From the NCBI GenBank assembly GCA_017617475.1, contig JAFZWC010000067.1:1-16947 (forward strand): a stretch of 16,947 nt of DNA, given 5' to 3'. The position numbers were made by a program, and so were the translations under genes. This document shows positions 14,625 through 16,947 of the stretch, in pieces (the stretch's first letter is position 1; each line of letters starts with the position of its first letter). Source of the DNA: Bacteroidales bacterium. GTDB lineage: Bacteria; Bacteroidota; Bacteroidia; Bacteroidales; UBA932. Under the pieces are notes generated by a model that saw nothing but the letters and a program-made list of their open reading frames with translations, was not told the DNA's origin and made no database searches.

Positions 14625-15237
14625 AGACTATCTCCCTTATGCGAAGGACTGTCTGGGCACCATGCTGGACTATGCTGTGAATACTTGTAACATGGCCCCT
14701 AGAGCTTTCTATATACGTTTCCTGGCCAGCGAAGCAGCCCGGTTATTTGCCATGGGCCATCCCTTGTTTTTGGTAGGGATGAGCGGATGCGACCTCGCTC
14801 TCAGATTGTTGGAGAAAACCGGCTGGAAGGGTGAAACGCCACCATACCGTTTTAACGGCTACACCCCGGAATACTGGGCCGGATGGGCACTGGCGCATTT
14901 TCAGTGGTACAGCGGCTACAGTTTTCAGACTATCGATCAGAACGGCCTGCCCATTGAAGACATCATCCAACTATATCATCCCTTGCATGAGGCCGATATC
15001 AGTAAGTTTCTGGACATCGCCTCCCGGCGCATCCGGCTCCCTGAATGTCCCTTGCGGGAACTCCGGAAAGCCGCCAGCCTTACACAGGCCCAATTGGCAG
15101 CAAAAAGCGGTATCTCCCTGCGCCTGATCCGGGCCTATGAACAAGGAACCGTTTCCCTTTCGCATGCCGAATCTGCCACAGTCTTTCTTCTGGCCAAAGC
15201 ACTGAGTTGCGTGCCAGAAAGGTTGGTGGTGGGATAA
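14608..15237 (+). CDS. XRE-type helix-turn-helix protein, partner/antitoxin of the DUF3990 gene
   Basis: A 209-residue protein (211 from the first ATG) with a large N-terminal region and a C-terminal XRE/Cro helix-turn-helix. The N-terminal part (about 1-140) has a conserved-looking pattern: YLPYAKDCLGTMLDYAVNTC, GHPLFLVGMSGCDLALRLLEKTG, and YTPEYWAGWALAHFQWYSG (85-103). The DNA-binding domain (about 148-205) reads LRELRKAASLTQAQLAAKSG followed by RAYEQGTVSLSHAES, the classic XRE layout. I recall similar proteins next to DUF3990 and DUF3791 genes in gut Firmicutes. The role is probably as repressor of its own operon and antidote to the DUF3990 protein. The start is set at 14608 by the GGAGG spacing; the coding sequence overlaps the DUF3990 gene by 17 bases, so translation is coupled. 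No DUF3791 gene is seen here. Confidence 0.75.
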   Translation: MNAYDKDYLPYAKDCLGTMLDYAVNTCNMAPRAFYIRFLASEAARLFAMGHPLFLVGMSGCDLALRLLEKTGWKGETPPYRFNGYTPEYWAGWALAHFQWYSGYSFQTIDQNGLPIEDIIQLYHPLHEADISKFLDIASRRIRLPECPLRELRKAASLTQAQLAAKSGISLRLIRAYEQGTVSLSHAESATVFLLAKALSCVPERLVVG

Positions 15238-15257
15238 ATCCGGGACAGCAAGCTGAC

Positions 15258-15281
15258 TACTTGTCCCCTTACTTGTCCCCT
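15258..15281. repeat. Two tandem copies of a 12-bp unit
   Basis: TACTTGTCCCCT is repeated exactly at 15258-15269 and 15270-15281 in the short gap between convergent genes. GGGACA at 15242-15247 is the inverse of TGTCCC at 15262-15267, so a small hairpin is possible; no T-run follows. Confidence 0.6.
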
Positions 15282-15309
15282 CCGAGGCAAAGCATGAAGA
15301 AAAACCGGA

Positions 15310-15711
15310 TCAAGAAATAGCTTCCAGTTGCTGGCCGATGGCATGAATGCCTTCAATAATTCTTGCCCTCATGGCTGGGCGGGGCACGCGGTATCCGGAA
15401 GCATAGTGCGTCAGCTGCTGCTGATTAATCCCGGTCACTTTTGCAATGGCCGATTTAGGAACCAACCGCTCCGTATAGTGCAAGAGTGCCCTGACGGAAA
15501 AGCTCCATTCAAAAACCCACTCTCCATCAAACTCCGCCGGAACAGATTCTCCGTCTTCCCTCATTGAGTCGATATGCCAGCGCAGTCCCTCTTCCATATT
15601 CTTTTTAAGTTCTTCAAAGGTTCTGCCTGTAGAAATACATGCAATATCTTCATTTGCCGGAGCAGCGGCAAAGTTATCCGTATAGTCAACGTTGATTACA
15701 ATTTTGCCCAT
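15310..15711 (-). CDS. hicB: HicB-family antitoxin with C-terminal helix-turn-helix
   Basis: A 133-residue antitoxin of the HicB type. The N-terminal part (about 1-65) is the degenerate RNase H-like HicB domain: INVDYTDNFAAAPANED, then ISTGRTFEELKKNMEEGLRWHIDSM, as in the family. The C-terminal part (about 84-131) is a helix-turn-helix (IAKVTGINQQQLTHYASGYR) that should bind the operator. It lies 13 bases after hicA on the same strand, so the pair forms one operon in toxin-first order. The C-terminal module is strikingly similar to the tail of the DUF2442 protein at 16407-16817. The gene is convergent with the helix-turn-helix gene to its left. Confidence 0.9.
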   Translation of the reverse strand: MGKIVINVDYTDNFAAAPANEDIACISTGRTFEELKKNMEEGLRWHIDSMREDGESVPAEFDGEWVFEWSFSVRALLHYTERLVPKSAIAKVTGINQQQLTHYASGYRVPRPAMRARIIEGIHAIGQQLEAIS

Positions 15712-15724
15712 ATTACACCGATAA

Positions 15725-15919
15725 TTATCTCCAACCTGCCTGTTTCCAGATACTGTTCAAAATCTCTTGTTCAAGAGTAACCGACGGTTTCTCATTAACT
15801 GTGACCCTCCCCTTTTTGGTTGGGTGCTTAAACTGCCGATGGCTTCCCTTCTGCCCCGCCAAATACCAGCCATCTGCAAGTAAGAGTTCTATCACTTCAT
15901 GTACCTTATAGCGTCTCAT
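15725..15919 (-). CDS. hicA: HicA-family mRNA interferase toxin
   Basis: A 64-residue toxin of the HicA family, small double-stranded-RNA-binding-fold RNases that cleave mRNA and are neutralised by HicB. The sequence shows the family layout: MRRYKVHEVIELLLADGW, then GQKGSHRQFKHP (22-33) with the catalytic His27 in the GSHxxF motif, then GRVTV and a C-terminal helix (LEQEILNSIWKQAG). The start is put at 15919 rather than at the upstream ATG at 15937 because 15919 gives the normal HicA length and the upstream ATG overlaps the -7 box. All expected residues are intact, so the toxin is probably active. Confidence 0.9.
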   Translation of the reverse strand: MRRYKVHEVIELLLADGWYLAGQKGSHRQFKHPTKKGRVTVNEKPSVTLEQEILNSIWKQAGWR

Positions 15920-15934
15920 ATCGCTACCACATTG

Positions 15935-15964
15935 CAAAGATATAACATTTTATAACAAATTCAA
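15935..15964 (-). promoter_or_regulatory. Promoter and likely operator of hicAB
   Basis: On the minus strand: TTG (15964-15962), 19 bp, then TATCTTTG (15942-15935). The spacer carries a direct repeat, TATAACA at 15941-15947 and 15951-15957 (plus-strand reading), phased at exactly 10 bp, a good candidate for binding by the HicB helix-turn-helix. Confidence 0.75.
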
Positions 15965-16165
15965 CTATTATCACCAATATTTGGCATAGTTCTACACGCA
16001 AACATACGTAAAGGGCTGGCCGAGGGCAAATAATTCGGGCACTATTTTTCCGGAAGGTAAGTGCATGGATTTGAGGGCATACAAAGAACCTAAGCCACCA
16101 TGATTGAATCAGTAAATTACTGAACACCTGTCTGTTACGCAAATGAAATTATCCCTCCTATCTAA

Positions 16166-16196
16166 TTTGCCATCACTTCGTTTTCTTTTACATTTG
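16166..16196 (+). promoter_or_regulatory. Promoter upstream of the DUF4160/DUF2442 locus
   Basis: TTTG (16166-16169), 19 bp, TACATTTG (16189-16196): a full match to the Bacteroidota consensus. The roughly 200 bases between the hicAB promoter and here contain no gene that I can support. Confidence 0.75.
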
Positions 16197-16225
16197 CAGC
16201 CAAGGACAATTGTTCACCGCAGCTC

Positions 16226-16256
16226 TTGCGGGTATCGTTTTTAATACCTAACTTTG
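16226..16256 (+). promoter_or_regulatory. Second promoter overlapping the decayed DUF4160 gene
   Basis: TTG (16226-16228), 20 bp, TAACTTTG (16249-16256), another full match. It could transcribe the DUF2442 gene independently of the DUF4160 remnant. Confidence 0.6.
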
Positions 16257-16423
16257 TAAAAGGTATCATTTTCTTCTTTTACTCTCTAGAACACGCTCCC
16301 CTTCACGTACACGTACGGGGAAACGACCTTAAACGCATAGAACAAACAATTGAAGAAAACGCAGATATCATAGCCAAAAGATGGAATGAGTTATTTGATA
16401 TAAACAATGCTAAGGATCAATAA
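16244..16423 (+). pseudogene. Decayed DUF4160 gene (toxin-like partner of DUF2442)
   Basis: The frame encodes the two ends of a DUF4160 protein: an N-terminal part with IIFFFYSLEHAPLHVHV, followed at once by DLKRIEQTIEENADIIAKRWNELF, the usual C-terminal helix. The roughly 25-30 residues normally between these parts are missing. The position where family members begin Met-Pro reads ATA-CCT (16244-16249), so the normal start appears lost by an ATG to ATA change. The only upstream alternative is a TTG at 16226 that also serves as a -33 element. No ATG or GTG in frame exists before the stop. The end overlaps the DUF2442 gene by 17 bases, the usual arrangement of this pair. A functional short protein starting at TTG cannot be excluded. 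The family is often suspected to be a toxin, without firm proof known to me. Confidence 0.6.
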
Positions 16424-16817
16424 GATATGGTTCGAAGGTGAGTACTTGTGCGGACAGGGAGACAATGGAAAAACCTACCGCCAATCTCTCCTATGGTACA
16501 AGGATTTAATGAACGCCACAGAAGAAGATCGAGACAGGTACGAGTTCAGCTATGACGGCATTCACTGGCGCCATCTGGACGTGGACGTAAGTTTCGAGAG
16601 CTTCGAATACGAAGAAGCTATCCCAAGCCCATTGCAAAGGTTCTTCCTTACCCATCCGGAGATTAACATAGCCGGCTTCGCCAAAAAGTACGGCCTCAAC
16701 GCCACTCTCCTGCGAAACTACACCAACGGCTTCAAAACACCCTCTGCCGAAAAAGAACGCGAGATCTTCTCATACATCCACGAACTAGGAAAAGAATACG
16801 AGGCTGCCGGCCGATGA
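16407..16817 (+). CDS. DUF2442 family protein with C-terminal helix-turn-helix
   Basis: A 136-residue protein. Residues 1-68 match DUF2442 (LRINKIWFEGEYL, YRQSLLWYKDLMNATEEDRDRYEFS, GIHWRHLDVDVSFESFEY), a family commonly found beside DUF4160 and considered a likely antitoxin or partner. Residues about 84-131 form a helix-turn-helix (INIAGFAKKYGLNATLLRNYTNGFK). This second part can be aligned without gaps to the end of the HicB protein: 12 of 39 positions identical over residues 95-133. The reading frame is intact even though its upstream DUF4160 partner looks broken, so it may persist as an orphan antitoxin-like DNA-binding protein. The start at 16407 overlaps the remnant by 17 bases; two promoters lie upstream. 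Confidence 0.82.
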   Translation: MLRINKIWFEGEYLCGQGDNGKTYRQSLLWYKDLMNATEEDRDRYEFSYDGIHWRHLDVDVSFESFEYEEAIPSPLQRFFLTHPEINIAGFAKKYGLNATLLRNYTNGFKTPSAEKEREIFSYIHELGKEYEAAGR

Positions 16818-16897
16818 AAGGTGACGGCGCAGGTCGGATTTTGGGCCGAGGCCACTGAAAAAGTCCCCTTGTATTAACTGATGATTGGAATGTAGGG

Positions 16898-16947
16898 CTT
16901 AGAGTCCTGTAGGCAATGAAAATGGTCGATGCCTACAGGACTCTAAG
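16898..16947. repeat. Perfect 18-bp inverted repeat at the window end
   Basis: Arms at 16898-16915 and 16930-16947 are exact reverse complements, with a 14-base spacer. The right arm reaches the last base of the window, so the repeat may be longer. No T-run can be judged. It may be a terminator for the DUF2442 gene, a MITE or a recombination site. Confidence 0.7.

Noticed and set aside
15924..16142. Minus-strand frame of 72 codons upstream of hicA
   Set aside because: It overlaps the hicAB promoter, has unusual Cys and Ile-rich composition, and no family resemblance.
16898..16947. Integron attC site or CRISPR repeat
   Set aside because: No attC core sites of the GTTRRRY type and no regularly spaced repeat units are present; only a single inverted pair is visible.

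Overview
The window is a stretch of chromosome from a G+C-rich member of the Bacteroidota, most likely order Bacteroidales. The evidence is a set of promoters of the Bacteroidota type (TTG or TTTG, 19-20 bp, then TAnnTTTG), a near absence of Shine-Dalgarno sites, a fimbrillin-type lipoprotein with a LAGC lipobox, and a lipoprotein alpha-2-macroglobulin next to pbpC. Genus cannot be fixed by reading; an Alistipes-like or uncultured gut Bacteroidales is my guess.

Region 1 (1-2173): the 3' two thirds of groEL with a strong intrinsic terminator, then a DUF3737 right-handed beta-helix protein whose -7 box lies almost on its start codon. Region 2 (2175-2352): a 178-bp element bounded by perfect 24-bp inverted repeats. 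Region 3 (2370-11001): a same-strand, closely spaced run of a MalY/PatB-type aminotransferase, a 1,699-residue thioester-bearing alpha-2-macroglobulin lipoprotein, and the peptidoglycan synthase PbpC. The last two form the classic bacterial macroglobulin/PBP1C pair, thought to trap proteases and repair the wall after damage. The pbpC gene carries two in-frame palindromic insertions, and a third repeat copy supplies its ribosome-binding site and start codon. Region 4 (11007-12650, minus): a fimbrillin-like surface lipoprotein with a FISUMP-like C-terminus.

Region 5 (about 12840-16817) is a visibly A+T-richer accessory island of toxin-antitoxin-like modules: (a) a YefM-type antitoxin and a YoeB-like protein fused to an uncharacterised C-terminal domain, with a textbook YefM operator; (b) a DUF3990 (ADP-ribosyltransferase-like) gene overlapping a helix-turn-helix partner that has a strong, non-Bacteroidota-like GGAGG site; (c) hicA-hicB; (d) a decayed DUF4160 gene followed by an intact DUF2442 gene. 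The HicB and DUF2442 proteins end in the same helix-turn-helix module. The window closes with a perfect 18-bp inverted repeat that may be the edge of another element.

The most interesting material is the toxin-antitoxin island (a fused and catalytically altered YoeB, and module sharing among antitoxins) and the palindromic repeat family that has entered coding sequence in pbpC. All functional calls are from family recognition by eye; no search or structure prediction was run.
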